Shown piece after piece: positions 1 to 6,891 of a DNA stretch of 7,818 nucleotides. The stretch is from Pseudomonadota bacterium (lineage in GTDB: Bacteria; Pseudomonadota; Gammaproteobacteria; Steroidobacterales; Steroidobacteraceae), in assembly GCA_021850555.1 (NCBI GenBank), contig JAJZLX010000034.1:1-7818 (forward strand), in the 5' to 3' direction. The notes under the pieces were generated by a model. That model was given only the letters and a program-made list of their open reading frames with translations. It searched no databases and had not been told where the DNA came from. Numbering within the stretch: the stretch's first letter is position 1; each line of letters opens with the position of its first letter. The position numbers were made by a program, and so were the translations under genes.

Positions 1-1394
1 TCGGCCGAAGGCCTCGAGGAGGCCCGCGCGGGGACCGATGCCCCGGCCGGCAGCGCCGCCTTCGGTAAGTCTTGCCCGCCGGCTCGGGCCACGAGTGTCG
101 AGAAGCGATCGAGATCGTGGCGCAGCTGTTCGCGAGAGATCCAGCGCAGCGCTCCGGCCGCGATCACCACGCCCCAGACCAGCCCGAACAGCAGGTAGCG
201 CAGGCGAGGCGGCTTCTTTCTCGAGCGGCCGGCTGCCCCGAGCGGGCGCCGGGGACCGGAGCGCATCGGGCCGAGGGGCGCAAGGGCCTCGATCCCCGGG
301 CTCAAGGAATCCACCGCCGGCAAGGGCTCGGGGGCGGCCGGGGCACGCGGCGCAGGTGGCGCAGGTGGCGCAGGCGCCTGCAGGGAGCCGCCCGGGGAGG
401 ACGGATCGGATGCCGGGAAATCCTGCGGGGCGGCCTCTGAGAACTGAGGCGGGGATGCGGCGCCGGTCGAGGGCTGGCCGGTCAGCGAAGAGCCGAGCGG
501 GAGGGAATTCGTGGCCGAGGCCGGGCCGGCCGGGGCCGCGGGCTCGGCCAAGCGCTCGTCCGGCTCGAGCCACAGAGTCGAATTGAGCGTTGGCTCGAGC
601 TCATCGATGACCTGATGCATGGAGGCCGGACGCTCCCGGGCGCTCTTGGCGAGCATCCGCATCACCAGATCGATCAGCTCCGCAGGGGCCTGCCGGGTGG
701 GCACGAGCTGCGGCACCGGTCCTGACTGGGCTCGAGCGGCATTGAAGCGGGGATAGTGAGGCGGATGACCCGCCAGCAGCTCGTATGCCAACGCTCCGAA
801 ACCGTAGATGTCGTCGGCGGGACTCGCCGGCTCGCCGCGCAGCTGCTCGGGGCTGGCGGTGAATGGCGAGAGTCCCCCCGCGCGCGTCTCGGTCGGTTCC
901 ACCCCGGCGCCGGGCAGCAAGGCGGCGACTCCGAAGTCCGCGAGCTTCACCCTGCCGCGGCTGTCAAAGAGCACGTTGCCCGGCTTGAGGTCCCTGTGCA
1001 CCACGCCACAGGTGTGCGCGTACTCGAGGGCCTCGGCGACCTCGAGCAGCACCGGCACGACCTCCAGATACCCCTCCCCGCGCAGCCGGGACAGGTTCCC
1101 GCCCGCGGCGAGCTCCATCGGCAGCACCGCGTACCCCTCGAGACGCTCCGGAGGCAGCACCTGGAGAATGGCGGGGTGCTGCAACCGGATGGCGATGGCG
1201 TGCTCGCGCTCGAGCCCCGTCCAGGCCGCGCTCGAGCGGCTCAGGGCCGGGGCGAGGATCTTGAGGGCGACGTCGAGGCCCCGTGTGCCATCGTGCGCCC
1301 GCCACACCTCGCCCTGCCCGCCGATTCCGAGGCGCTCGATCAAGTTGTAACGACCGAGCGTCATCGGCTGAACCGCTGCGCGAACTTGCGACAT
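1..1394 (-). CDS. Membrane-anchored Ser/Thr protein kinase (C-terminus cut by window edge)
   Basis: Hanks-type (eukaryote-like) protein kinase that phosphorylates Ser/Thr on partner proteins; the substrate is unknown. 464 codons are visible with no stop before the left edge. The kinase domain spans about residues 16-267. It has the glycine loop GIGGQGEV (23-30), ATP-anchoring K45 in VALK, probable helix-C E64, HRDLKPGN (133-140, catalytic D135), DFG (153-155), an APE-like SPE (181-183) and DIYGFG (195-200). All key residues are present, so it should be active. A Pro/Ala-rich linker follows (about 268-389), then a basic patch RSRKKPPR (390-397) and one membrane helix (about 398-419). The kinase should thus be cytoplasmic with a periplasmic tail, of which about 45 residues are seen; the sensor part is lost. 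The ATG start is preceded by AGGTGGAGG; a Met at residue 11 is an alternative. It lies 139 bases after pstB-2 on the same strand. Family certain, role unknown. Confidence 0.92.
   Translation of the reverse strand, partial: MSQVRAAVQPMTLGRYNLIERLGIGGQGEVWRAHDGTRGLDVALKILAPALSRSSAAWTGLEREHAIAIRLQHPAILQVLPPERLEGYAVLPMELAAGGNLSRLRGEGYLEVVPVLLEVAEALEYAHTCGVVHRDLKPGNVLFDSRGRVKLADFGVAALLPGAGVEPTETRAGGLSPFTASPEQLRGEPASPADDIYGFGALAYELLAGHPPHYPRFNAARAQSGPVPQLVPTRQAPAELIDLVMRMLAKSARERPASMHQVIDELEPTLNSTLWLEPDERLAEPAAPAGPASATNSLPLGSSLTGQPSTGAASPPQFSEAAPQDFPASDPSSPGGSLQAPAPPAPPAPRAPAAPEPLPAVDSLSPGIEALAPLGPMRSGPRRPLGAAGRSRKKPPRLRYLLFGLVWGVVIAAGALRWISREQLRHDLDRFSTLVARAGGQDLPKAALPAGASVPARASSRPSA
352..378. repeat. 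Three 9-bp tandem units in the kinase linker
   Basis: On the plus strand the unit gcaggtggc occurs at 352-360 and 361-369, followed by a degenerate copy at 370-378. Nine bases keep the frame, so on the minus strand the units encode an Ala-Pro-Pro run in the kinase linker (about residues 339-348). This is a low-complexity coding repeat that could change the linker length by slippage. Confidence 0.7.
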
Positions 1395-1445
1395 GACCTC
1401 CACCTGCGAAGCTACAGCTCTTGCGAGCGTGGGCCTTGCGGCTAC

Positions 1446-1473
1446 TCTATATCGCCCGGATGCGAAACGTCAC
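1446..1473 (-). promoter_or_regulatory. Possible promoter of the Ser/Thr kinase gene
   Basis: In the 139-base gap after pstB-2 the minus strand shows GTGACG (1468-1473), a 16-bp spacer and TATAGA (1446-1451), each matching four of six sigma-70 consensus positions. It would start transcription roughly 45 bases before the kinase ATG. No GTCA pairs with Pho-box spacing are seen here. The match is weak, and read-through from pstB-2 is equally possible. Confidence 0.3.
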
Positions 1474-1485
1474 TGCCCGCGCGCG

Positions 1486-1503
1486 GCGACAGGAAAGTGT
1501 CGC
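1486..1503. other. Small perfect inverted repeat after pstB-2
   Basis: gcgaca and tgtcgc (six pairs) flank a six-base loop, 30 bases downstream of the pstB-2 stop. No T-run follows on either strand, so this is not a normal intrinsic terminator. It may only weakly separate pstB-2 from the kinase gene. Confidence 0.3.
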
Positions 1504-1533
1504 GGATTGCAAACAGTTTCGGGGAGGCTTGGA

Positions 1534-2478
1534 CTATCCGAATCGGCCCGTAATGTAGTCTTCCGTGAGACGGTGCTTCGGGTTGGTGAACACCCGGTCC
1601 GTCGGGCCGACTTCCACCAGCCTTCCCAGATGGAAGTAGGCGGTGCGCTGCGAGACGCGCGCCGCCTGCTGCATCGAGTGCGTCACGATCACGATCGCGT
1701 AGGATTCGCGCAACTCCTCGATCAGATCCTCGATGCGCGCCGTGGCGATCGGATCGAGCGCCGAGCACGGCTCGTCCATCAGGATCACCTCCGGCTGCAC
1801 GGCGAGCGCGCGCGCGATGCACAGCCGCTGCTGCTGCCCGCCCGAGAGCCCCGTACCGAGCGTGCCCAGCCGGTCCTTGACCTCGCCCCACAAGCCCGCG
1901 CGCTGCAGGCTGGTGAACACCAGCTCATCGAGATCCGCGCGGCTGCGGGTGAGCTTGTGAATGCGCGGACCGTAGGCCACGTTGTCGTAGATCGACTTCG
2001 GGAAGGGGTTGGGGCGCTGGAAGACCATGCCGATGCGCGCGCGCAGCCGCGCCACATCCATCTGCCTGTCATGGATGTCCTGGCCGTCCAGCGTGATGGT
2101 GCCGGTGACCCGCGCCCCGGGAATCGTATCGTTCATGCGGTTCAGACAGCGCAGGAACGTCGACTTGCCGCACCCGGAGGGGCCGATGCAGGCGAGCACC
2201 TGGCGGCGCGCGATGTCGACCGTCACGCTGTTCAGCGCCTGCTTGGAGCCGTAGAAGACACTGACATCCTTGCACGAGAACACCGGGTCATCGACGATGG
2301 TCTCGCCCGCGGTGCCGCCGGCGAGGCCCTCCCCGAGCGACTCCGGGATGCGCACCCGGCCGCTCGGCTTGATGCCGAGCTCCGCGGGCAGCTCGCGCGG
2401 CCGGGGACCGGCGGGGGTTTCAGCCTGGATCGGTGGCGGCGCACCCTGCATCGACTGAGCCTTCTCGCCTTCCATCAT
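1534..2478 (-). CDS. pstB: Phosphate import ATP-binding protein PstB, second copy (pstB-2)
   Basis: ATPase subunit of the Pst phosphate ABC importer, which works on the cytoplasmic face of a PstC/PstA channel. The protein has 314 residues: Walker [10 protein letters not shown] (99-107), Q-loop Q154, signature LSGGQ (211-215), Walker B with D235 and E236, switch H267, and the PstB C-terminal ending DYITGRFG. All catalytic residues are intact. The region after Walker A ([10 protein letters not shown]) and the Q-loop region ([14 protein letters not shown]) resemble the alphaproteobacterial/Bacillus-like PstB type, not the E. coli type. About 65 residues rich in Pro, Gly and charged residues precede the domain; PstB proteins are usually about 260 long. 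The first ATG overlaps the pstB-1 stop (ATGA) and has GGGAG six bases upstream, so the start is well supported and translation is probably coupled. A second ATG follows at once. Confidence 0.95.
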   Translation of the reverse strand: MMEGEKAQSMQGAPPPIQAETPAGPRPRELPAELGIKPSGRVRIPESLGEGLAGGTAGETIVDDPVFSCKDVSVFYGSKQALNSVTVDIARRQVLACIGPSGCGKSTFLRCLNRMNDTIPGARVTGTITLDGQDIHDRQMDVARLRARIGMVFQRPNPFPKSIYDNVAYGPRIHKLTRSRADLDELVFTSLQRAGLWGEVKDRLGTLGTGLSGGQQQRLCIARALAVQPEVILMDEPCSALDPIATARIEDLIEELRESYAIVIVTHSMQQAARVSQRTAYFHLGRLVEVGPTDRVFTNPKHRLTEDYITGRFG

Positions 2479-3296
2479 CCAAATCTCCCGGTCACGTAAT
2501 CGTCCGTGCGCCGGTCGCGAGGCGCGGTGAACAGCTGCCCGGTCGGTCCCATCTCGATGAGCTCTCCCTGGTACAAGAACGCCGTGGTGCTCGAGACCCG
2601 GGCGGCCTGCTGCAGGTTGTGCGTCACGATGGCGATGCAGTATCGCTCGCGCAGGCTCTGCAGCGTCTCCTCCACCCGAAGCGTGGAGATCGGGTCGAGG
2701 GCGGCGGTCGGCTCATCGAGCAGGATCACCTCCGGCTCGAGCGCAATGGTGCGTGCGATGCACAGCCTCTGCTGCTGTCCTCCGGAGAGGCTGCGTCCGT
2801 CCTCGTGCAGCTTGTCCTTGACCTCCTCCCACAGGGCGGCGTCCTGAAGCGAGGCATGCACCCGGTCGGTGAGCTCGCCCTTGCCGATCCGGCGGGCCAG
2901 GCGCAGGCCGAAGGCGACGTTCTCGAAAATCGACATGGGAAACGGAGTTGGTTTCTGGAACACCATGCCCACCCGCAGGCGAAGCCGAGTCACGTCCATC
3001 GCCGGCGAGAGGATGTCCTCGCCGTCGAGGCGGACCTCGCCGCTCGCGCGCTGCCCCGGATAGAGCGCGTACATCCGGTTGAACACCCGCAGCAACGTCG
3101 ACTTGCCGCAGCCCGAGGGGCCGATGAAAGCCGTGATGCTGCGGTCCGCCAGTGTGAGACTGATGTTCTTCAGCGCCTGCTGGCGGCCGTAGTGGAAACT
3201 GAGGTTGCGCACCTCGAGCTTGCCGTCGGGGACCGGCGGGTTGGAGGATCGGCTCCCCTCAGCGCGCTCGGCGCCCGGCGCCGCGGCCTCGGTCAT
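2475..3296 (-). CDS. pstB: Phosphate import ATP-binding protein PstB, first copy (pstB-1)
   Basis: ATPase subunit of the Pst phosphate importer, 273 residues. Walker [10 protein letters not shown] (59-67), Q-loop Q114 in [13 protein letters not shown] signature (170-174), Walker B with D194 and E195, switch H226, ending DYVTGRFG. It resembles E. coli PstB closely, for example [12 protein letters not shown] after Walker A and KPTPFPMSI after the Q-loop. The frame is open upstream to 3602, but the ATG at 3296 is chosen: it has GGAAGG five bases upstream, and the upstream codons would run into the porin gene and give a non-PstB leader. It overlaps pstB-2 by four bases and follows the porin gene by 194 bases. 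pstS, pstC and pstA, usually just upstream, are absent here. An alternative role as the ATPase of another transporter is unlikely given the PstB-specific motifs. Confidence 0.95.
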   Translation of the reverse strand: MTEAAAPGAERAEGSRSSNPPVPDGKLEVRNLSFHYGRQQALKNISLTLADRSITAFIGPSGCGKSTLLRVFNRMYALYPGQRASGEVRLDGEDILSPAMDVTRLRLRVGMVFQKPTPFPMSIFENVAFGLRLARRIGKGELTDRVHASLQDAALWEEVKDKLHEDGRSLSGGQQQRLCIARTIALEPEVILLDEPTAALDPISTLRVEETLQSLRERYCIAIVTHNLQQAARVSSTTAFLYQGELIEMGPTGQLFTAPRDRRTDDYVTGRFG

Positions 3297-3301
3297 GGCC
3301 G

Positions 3302-3307
3302 CCTTCC
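3302..3307 (-). promoter_or_regulatory. Ribosome binding site of pstB-1
   Basis: The minus strand reads GGAAGG with five bases before the ATG at 3296. It fixes the start well inside a longer open frame that reaches 3602. Confidence 0.7.
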
Positions 3308-3351
3308 GGCCGGGTGATGGTCTTTGCTGTGCATGCCCTTGTATCCGAGGC

Positions 3352-3388
3352 GGCGGCCGCTCTCCGGTGACCCGGGTGAGCGGCCGCC
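3352..3388. repeat. Strong inverted repeat in the pstB-1 leader
   Basis: Arms ggcggccgct (3352-3361) and agcggccgcc (3379-3388) are perfectly complementary over ten bases, with a 17-base GC-rich centre containing the palindrome acccgggt. The porin/pstB-1 gap (3297-3490) also holds a weaker hairpin, gctcgg (3457-3462) with ccgagc (3482-3487), just after the porin stop. Neither is followed by T residues on the minus strand. They could stabilise the porin mRNA end or lower transcription entering the pstB genes. No convincing promoter or Pho box was found in this gap. Confidence 0.55.
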
Positions 3389-3490
3389 CGCTGAGGTGCG
3401 ATGACGGAAGCGCAAGATTACCGCAGTTTCCCTCTTTTTTCCGGGATGCACCGGGGGCTCGGCCAACCGGCCCCGTCCGCCCCGAGCGGA

Positions 3491-4810
3491 CTAGAACGCG
3501 TAGGTGATCATCACCCGGTTGTAAAGGAATCGGCCTGCGCCGGGATTGGCCCTGCCGTGGCTGATTCCGAGCCGGTTGCGCAGCGTGAGCCCCTTCACCC
3601 ACCCGCGCGGCTCGTAGATGACACCGAAGTAGAGCTCAGTGTTGAGGCCTTCGAAATCCGAGCGGTATTCGGCGAAAGAGGCGGACAGCAGCAGGCGCTT
3701 GCCGAGCGCCCCCTCGGTGGCCCTCACCTTCCACGCACGACCGGGGCCGAGCTCGACCATGCCGCGGATCATCGATGTCGTATAGAGCGGATCGGTGGCG
3801 TAGCCGGCGGTGTACGGGGAGATCAGCGCCCCCGCCCCGAGCGCGCCCGGACCCTCGCGCCGCAACTGATCATAGGAGACGGAAAGGCTCGCTCCGTAAG
3901 CCTTCGCACCGATGATGCCGCCGAGGGTGAAACTGTCGACCGCCGTGCCGGGCTGACCGAAGAAGCGCGTCCCGGTCTGCGCGAAGCGGTTCGAGCGTCC
4001 CCACTCGTGCACGATCTGCGCTCCGGCGAAGGGCTCCACGGCAGAGCCGGCTCGCAGCGTACCTGCGAGTTGCCCATAGACCATGTGCGCAAAGCCGAGG
4101 AAGCGGTAATACCAGGCGCTCGCCTTCAGGCCCGAGAACCGGTAGGTGGCGCCGAAAGCGAGCGTGCCGGGGGCATGCCGGGCGCCTGCGGGCAGGTTCG
4201 AGATCCCGCCGTAGCTGCCGTCCCCGTTCCACGTCGGCAAGTAATAAAGGTTGTCCTTGAAGAATCCCTCCGCAGTGCGGCCCTTGAACCGCGTGATGCG
4301 CAGCGCCGTGAGCGTGAGGCCCGCCACGGGCGTGAACGCGCCATACGCCCCCTGATAGGTCGCGGGCACCGCGCGCGAATCGCTTGCGCCGGCCCAGGGG
4401 GTGTTGATGAGCTGATCGCCGAGGCGCACCAGGACACCGTGACCGCTGTACTGGACGAATGCCTGCCCGAGCGCGTTGATGGCATTCGCCGTGCCCATGA
4501 GCGTGGCGTCGAGGCGCTTCGGGTCGCTGCTCTTGGAGCCGAGCGCATTCGCGGTGAAGAAGCTCGCCCCGAGGCTGAAGCCGCCGAGGAACCCGGGGGT
4601 CCGGTAGTTGAACAGGCCGGCGAGTGCGAACGCCCGGGCATTCGCCGTGGAGGCCGTCGAGTAGTCTCGCCTGAAGTAGTACGAGCGCAACTGGCCACTG
4701 AGTTTCCCTTGTGACAGGAAGCCGGCCAGCGTGTCCGCGCGCGCCGTCGGGAGCGCCGCCGCGAGAGCGGCTGCGACGGCACAAGAGGCGACCAGGGATT
4801 TTCCGAGCAT
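3491..4810 (-). CDS. OprD-family outer membrane porin, probably phosphate-starvation induced
   Basis: Outer-membrane beta-barrel porin for passive uptake of small solutes; the substrate cannot be read from the sequence. The protein has 439 residues. A signal peptide (Lys4, hydrophobic Ala/Leu-rich core, likely cut after ARA at residue 25) leads into [14 protein letters not shown]. An OprD-like body with GFSLGASFF and [12 protein letters not shown] follows, with alternating polar/hydrophobic strands and the C-terminal aromatic ending ITYAF typical of BAM-inserted barrels. Length fits OprD (about 400-450). The ATG at 4810 is chosen because it has GGAG six bases upstream and opens the signal peptide; the frame is open to 5035. 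Two Pho boxes lie upstream, suggesting PhoB/PhoR control. It is unlike the phosphate porins OprO/OprP by motif, so the ligand could be phosphate, a phosphorylated organic or something else. Barrel certain, family likely. Confidence 0.8.
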   Translation of the reverse strand: MLGKSLVASCAVAAALAAALPTARADTLAGFLSQGKLSGQLRSYYFRRDYSTASTANARAFALAGLFNYRTPGFLGGFSLGASFFTANALGSKSSDPKRLDATLMGTANAINALGQAFVQYSGHGVLVRLGDQLINTPWAGASDSRAVPATYQGAYGAFTPVAGLTLTALRITRFKGRTAEGFFKDNLYYLPTWNGDGSYGGISNLPAGARHAPGTLAFGATYRFSGLKASAWYYRFLGFAHMVYGQLAGTLRAGSAVEPFAGAQIVHEWGRSNRFAQTGTRFFGQPGTAVDSFTLGGIIGAKAYGASLSVSYDQLRREGPGALGAGALISPYTAGYATDPLYTTSMIRGMVELGPGRAWKVRATEGALGKRLLLSASFAEYRSDFEGLNTELYFGVIYEPRGWVKGLTLRNRLGISHGRANPGAGRFLYNRVMITYAF

Positions 4811-4816
4811 CGACGG

Positions 4817-4820
4817 CTCC
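4817..4820 (-). promoter_or_regulatory. Ribosome binding site of the porin gene
   Basis: The minus strand reads GGAG with six bases before the ATG at 4810. It selects this start, which begins the signal peptide, over in-frame ATGs further upstream. Confidence 0.65.
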
Positions 4821-4897
4821 GTGGTGGGTCGATCATGCCCGGAAGCCGCCTGATCGCCCGGACGCTCGAGCATGGGCCCGCAGCCGCAGTTGCGCGT

Positions 4898-4931
4898 ATT
4901 TAACGGGTCGAATATGACCGTTTCATGACAA
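4898..4931 (-). promoter_or_regulatory. PhoB-type promoter of the porin: proximal Pho box plus -10
   Basis: On the minus strand 4931-4914 reads TTGTCAT-GAAA-CGGTCAT: two 7-bp half-sites with GTCA cores 11 bp apart and an A-rich 4-bp spacer, as in the Pho consensus CTGTCAT-N4-CTGTCAT. Exactly 10 bp further is TTAAAT (4903-4898), matching four of six positions of the sigma-70 -10. This is the same distance as in E. coli phoA, where the Pho box replaces the -35. Transcription would begin near 4891, giving a leader of about 80 bases before the porin ATG. Pattern seen directly; binding by PhoB is inferred. Confidence 0.75.
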
Positions 4932-4964
4932 CCCACGAGCCCGAGCGGCGAACATTGTACTAGC

Positions 4965-4982
4965 ATGACAGCAATTTGACCG
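4965..4982 (-). promoter_or_regulatory. Distal Pho box upstream of the porin
   Basis: On the minus strand this reads CGGTCAA-ATTG-CTGTCAT, again two half-sites with cores 11 bp apart; the second is a perfect consensus half-site. It lies 33 bp upstream of the proximal box in the same orientation. A TACAAT (4954-4959) follows after five bases, too close for a normal Pho promoter, so this box more likely adds PhoB binding upstream than drives its own start. Confidence 0.65.
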
Positions 4983-5005
4983 CAATCGACGGACATTGCG
5001 GATTT

Positions 5006-5024
5006 ATGACGCTCGTTGTGACAG
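5006..5024 (-). promoter_or_regulatory. Possible degenerate third Pho-like element
   Basis: The minus strand reads CTGTCAC (5024-5018), then five bases, then GCGTCAT (5012-5006). The half-sites look right but the cores are 12 bp apart, one more than PhoB normally uses. It may be a weakened site or chance. Confidence 0.3.
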
Positions 5025-5073
5025 CGTGATGGCAAGTGACGCCTGCCACGGGCGTCGTCGGCGAAAAAATGGC

Positions 5074-5102
5074 TTGCCGGCCGGTCTCGTGCATCTTATA
5101 AA
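5074..5102 (+). promoter_or_regulatory. Sigma-70 promoter of dapE
   Basis: TTGCCG (5074-5079, four of six) is followed by a 17-bp spacer and TATAAA (5097-5102, five of six). Transcription would start near 5109, about 35 bases before the dapE ATG. The Pho boxes lie upstream in the opposite orientation, so dapE is probably not PhoB-dependent. Confidence 0.55.
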
Positions 5103-5143
5103 CCGCCCACCGTTTCAGTGCCCCCCGACCTGCCCGAGAGCAC

Positions 5144-6271
5144 ATGTCCCCCACACTCGAGCTCACCCGTGACCTGATGGCTCGCCGCTCCGTGACACCC
5201 GCCGACGAGGGCTGCCAGGAAGTGATGATCCGGCGTCTGCGCGCACTCGGCTTCGAGGTCGAGCCGCTGCGCTTCGGCAATGTGACGAACTTCTGGGCCC
5301 ACCGGGGCGGTGCGGGACCGGTGTTCTGCTTCGCCGGTCACACCGATGTGGTGCCAACCGGGCCGCTCGAGGAGTGGCACAGCGACCCGTTCGTGCCCAC
5401 GATCCGCGACGGGGTGCTCTACGGCCGGGGCGCTGCGGACATGAAAAGCGCCCTCGCCGCCATGATCACCGCGACGGAGGCCTTCGTGGCCGCCCATCCG
5501 CAGCATCGCGGCCGGATCACCTTTCTCATCACGAGCGATGAGGAAGGGCCCTCGGTCGAGGGCACCAAGCGGGTGGCGGCGCTCCTGGCGCAGCGCGGGC
5601 AGCGCATCGACTGGTGCCTGGTGGGGGAGCCCTCGAGCGAGACGTCGATCGGCGACACCATCAAGATCGGCCGGCGCGGCTCCTTCAGCGGCCGGCTCAC
5701 CGTGCACGGCGTGCAGGGGCATGTGGCCTATCCGCAGCTCGCGGAGAATCCGGTTCACACCCTCGCCCCGGCGCTCGCCGAGCTCACCAGCCGGGTGTGG
5801 GACCAGGGCACCGAGCACTTCGACCCGACCAGCTTCCAGGTCTCCAATCTCAATGCCGGCACGGGCGCTCCGAACGTGATCCCCGGGGAGCTCAAGGCGC
5901 GGTTCAATCTGCGCTACTCGCCGGTCCAGACGCTCGAGGGGCTGAAGGAGACCGTCGAGGGCATCCTGCGCAAGCACGGGGTGCGCTACACGATCGAGTG
6001 GTACCTGTCCGGCGAGCCCTTCTACACGCCCTCGGGAGCGCTGTCGGATGCGGTGTGCCAGGCAGTGCGGGAGGTCACAGGCGCGCCCCCGCGACTGTCG
6101 ACGGGCGGCGGGACGTCCGACGGGCGGTTTATCGCGCCCCTGGGCGCGCAGGTGGTGGAGCTCGGTGTGGTCAACGCGTCGATCCACAAGGTGAACGAGC
6201 ACGTGCGCGTGTCCGAAATCGACGCGCTCCACCAGATGTACTTCAACGTCCTGAAGAACCTGCTCGCTTAG
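5144..6271 (+). CDS. dapE: Succinyl-diaminopimelate desuccinylase DapE
   Basis: Di-zinc hydrolase that removes succinate from N-succinyl-L,L-diaminopimelate, yielding L,L-diaminopimelate for lysine and peptidoglycan synthesis in the cytoplasm. The 375 residues equal the E. coli length. M20-family metal sites are all visible: H66 in GHTDVV, bridging D99 in GRGAADMK, catalytic E133 and zinc ligand E134 in SDEEGP, E162 in GEPSS, and H348 in [10 protein letters not shown]. The dimerisation domain lies at about 180-290, with GQGH-like [10 protein letters not shown] and NVIPGE. The only upstream Shine-Dalgarno candidate is a weak GAGAG, so initiation may be moderate. It is the only plus-strand gene; it diverges from the porin and converges on dsbB, and its usual partner dapD is not in the window. 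The closely related ArgE and carboxypeptidase families lack this close match to DapE over the full length. Confidence 0.97.
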   Translation: MSPTLELTRDLMARRSVTPADEGCQEVMIRRLRALGFEVEPLRFGNVTNFWAHRGGAGPVFCFAGHTDVVPTGPLEEWHSDPFVPTIRDGVLYGRGAADMKSALAAMITATEAFVAAHPQHRGRITFLITSDEEGPSVEGTKRVAALLAQRGQRIDWCLVGEPSSETSIGDTIKIGRRGSFSGRLTVHGVQGHVAYPQLAENPVHTLAPALAELTSRVWDQGTEHFDPTSFQVSNLNAGTGAPNVIPGELKARFNLRYSPVQTLEGLKETVEGILRKHGVRYTIEWYLSGEPFYTPSGALSDAVCQAVREVTGAPPRLSTGGGTSDGRFIAPLGAQVVELGVVNASIHKVNEHVRVSEIDALHQMYFNVLKNLLA

Positions 6272-6325
6272 AGCGATTCATCGGCAACGGAACTGCGGGA
6301 CCGGCGCACGGGCGCGGCGAGAGAG

Positions 6326-6342
6326 CAGCGCAAGGTGCGCTG
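6326..6342. terminator. Possible weak bidirectional hairpin between dapE and dsbB
   Basis: The 74-base gap between the convergent dapE and dsbB stops holds cagcgca and tgcgctg (seven pairs) around a three-base loop. No T-run follows on either strand. It is the only clear stem in the gap and could stop or slow both transcripts, but it is not a textbook terminator. Confidence 0.35.
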
Positions 6343-6345
6343 GAT

Positions 6346-6891
6346 TCAGGCCTGGCGTGCCGGCCGGGCGTTGCGCGCGTTCAGCACGACCCCGCCCACC
6401 CCCAGCACCACCGCCCACATCAGCACCCACTCCGCCATCGACAGCCCGAGAAACGTCCAGTCGATGATGCCGCACTCGCCGCTGCCGGTGAGCACCTTGC
6501 GAATGACGGCCGTCAGGGGCAGGAACTGCAGCATCACCGACAACGGCGCACCGCAGGAGGGCACCTCCCCCGGAGGCAGGTGCTGCAGGTAGATCTGACG
6601 GCCCGCCACACCGATGGTCGCAGCCGCCGCGAGCGCGATCAGCAGGGCATACACGCGCGAGCCCCAGCGGCGCGGCGCATGCAGCGCCGTGATGAGGAAG
6701 AGCACCCCGAGCGCCGTGATGCCGATGCGTTGGAAGATGCAAAGCGGACAGGGGTCGAGGTGCAGATGAAACTGCGCGTAGATCGCATATCCCATCAGCG
6801 CCGCGCACACCGCGAAGCCCAGGGCGTTGGCCGCGCGCCGATAGGTGCGATCGCCGGCCATCGCGGCGCAGACCCGCTGCGAGAAGCTCAC
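6346..6891 (-). CDS. dsbB: Disulfide bond formation protein DsbB
   Basis: Inner-membrane quinone reductase that re-oxidises periplasmic DsbA and passes electrons to ubiquinone. 181 residues with four hydrophobic helices (about 22-40, 53-71, 79-96, 151-171). The first periplasmic loop carries the CPLC pair (C48, C51), and the second loop carries C113 (PSCGAP) and C140 (GSGECG), the four cysteines needed for the relay. The WTFLGLSMAEW stretch matches the DsbB end of the second loop. The GTG start overlaps the phoU stop (GTGA), which points to coupled translation; an ATG at 6861 (residue 11) is a weaker alternative with no better ribosome site. No dsbA is nearby. DsbB-like DsbI is less likely because the short second loop and motifs fit DsbB. 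Confidence 0.93.
   Translation of the reverse strand: MSFSQRVCAAMAGDRTYRRAANALGFAVCAALMGYAIYAQFHLHLDPCPLCIFQRIGITALGVLFLITALHAPRRWGSRVYALLIALAAAATIGVAGRQIYLQHLPPGEVPSCGAPLSVMLQFLPLTAVIRKVLTGSGECGIIDWTFLGLSMAEWVLMWAVVLGVGGVVLNARNARPARQA

Noticed and set aside
352..378. CRISPR-like or mobile-element repeat
   Set aside because: The 9-bp units are contiguous, lack spacers and keep the kinase reading frame.
756..3317. Long plus-strand open frames (756-1553, 1393-2499, 2433-3317) opposite the kinase and pstB genes
   Set aside because: They lie antisense to genes with full family motifs, are Arg/His/Gly-rich as expected from the complement of GC-rich codons, and show no domain or ribosome site.
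3389..3420. CCGTCAT on the minus strand upstream of pstB-1 as a Pho half-site
   Set aside because: No second GTCA-like core lies 11 bp away on either side, so there is no Pho box by the spacing rule.
3434..3439. Six-T run as a terminator
   Set aside because: The run is on the plus strand, where no gene is transcribed; for the minus-strand porin it reads as A residues.
3401..4714. 437-residue plus-strand open frame opposite the porin
   Set aside because: It is the antisense shadow of the porin, rich in Arg, Ala and Glu and without a recognisable fold; the minus strand has the signal peptide and barrel ending.
4811..5035. N-terminal extension of the porin frame to 5035
   Set aside because: It would bury the signal peptide 75 residues inside the protein and overlap both Pho boxes and the -10.
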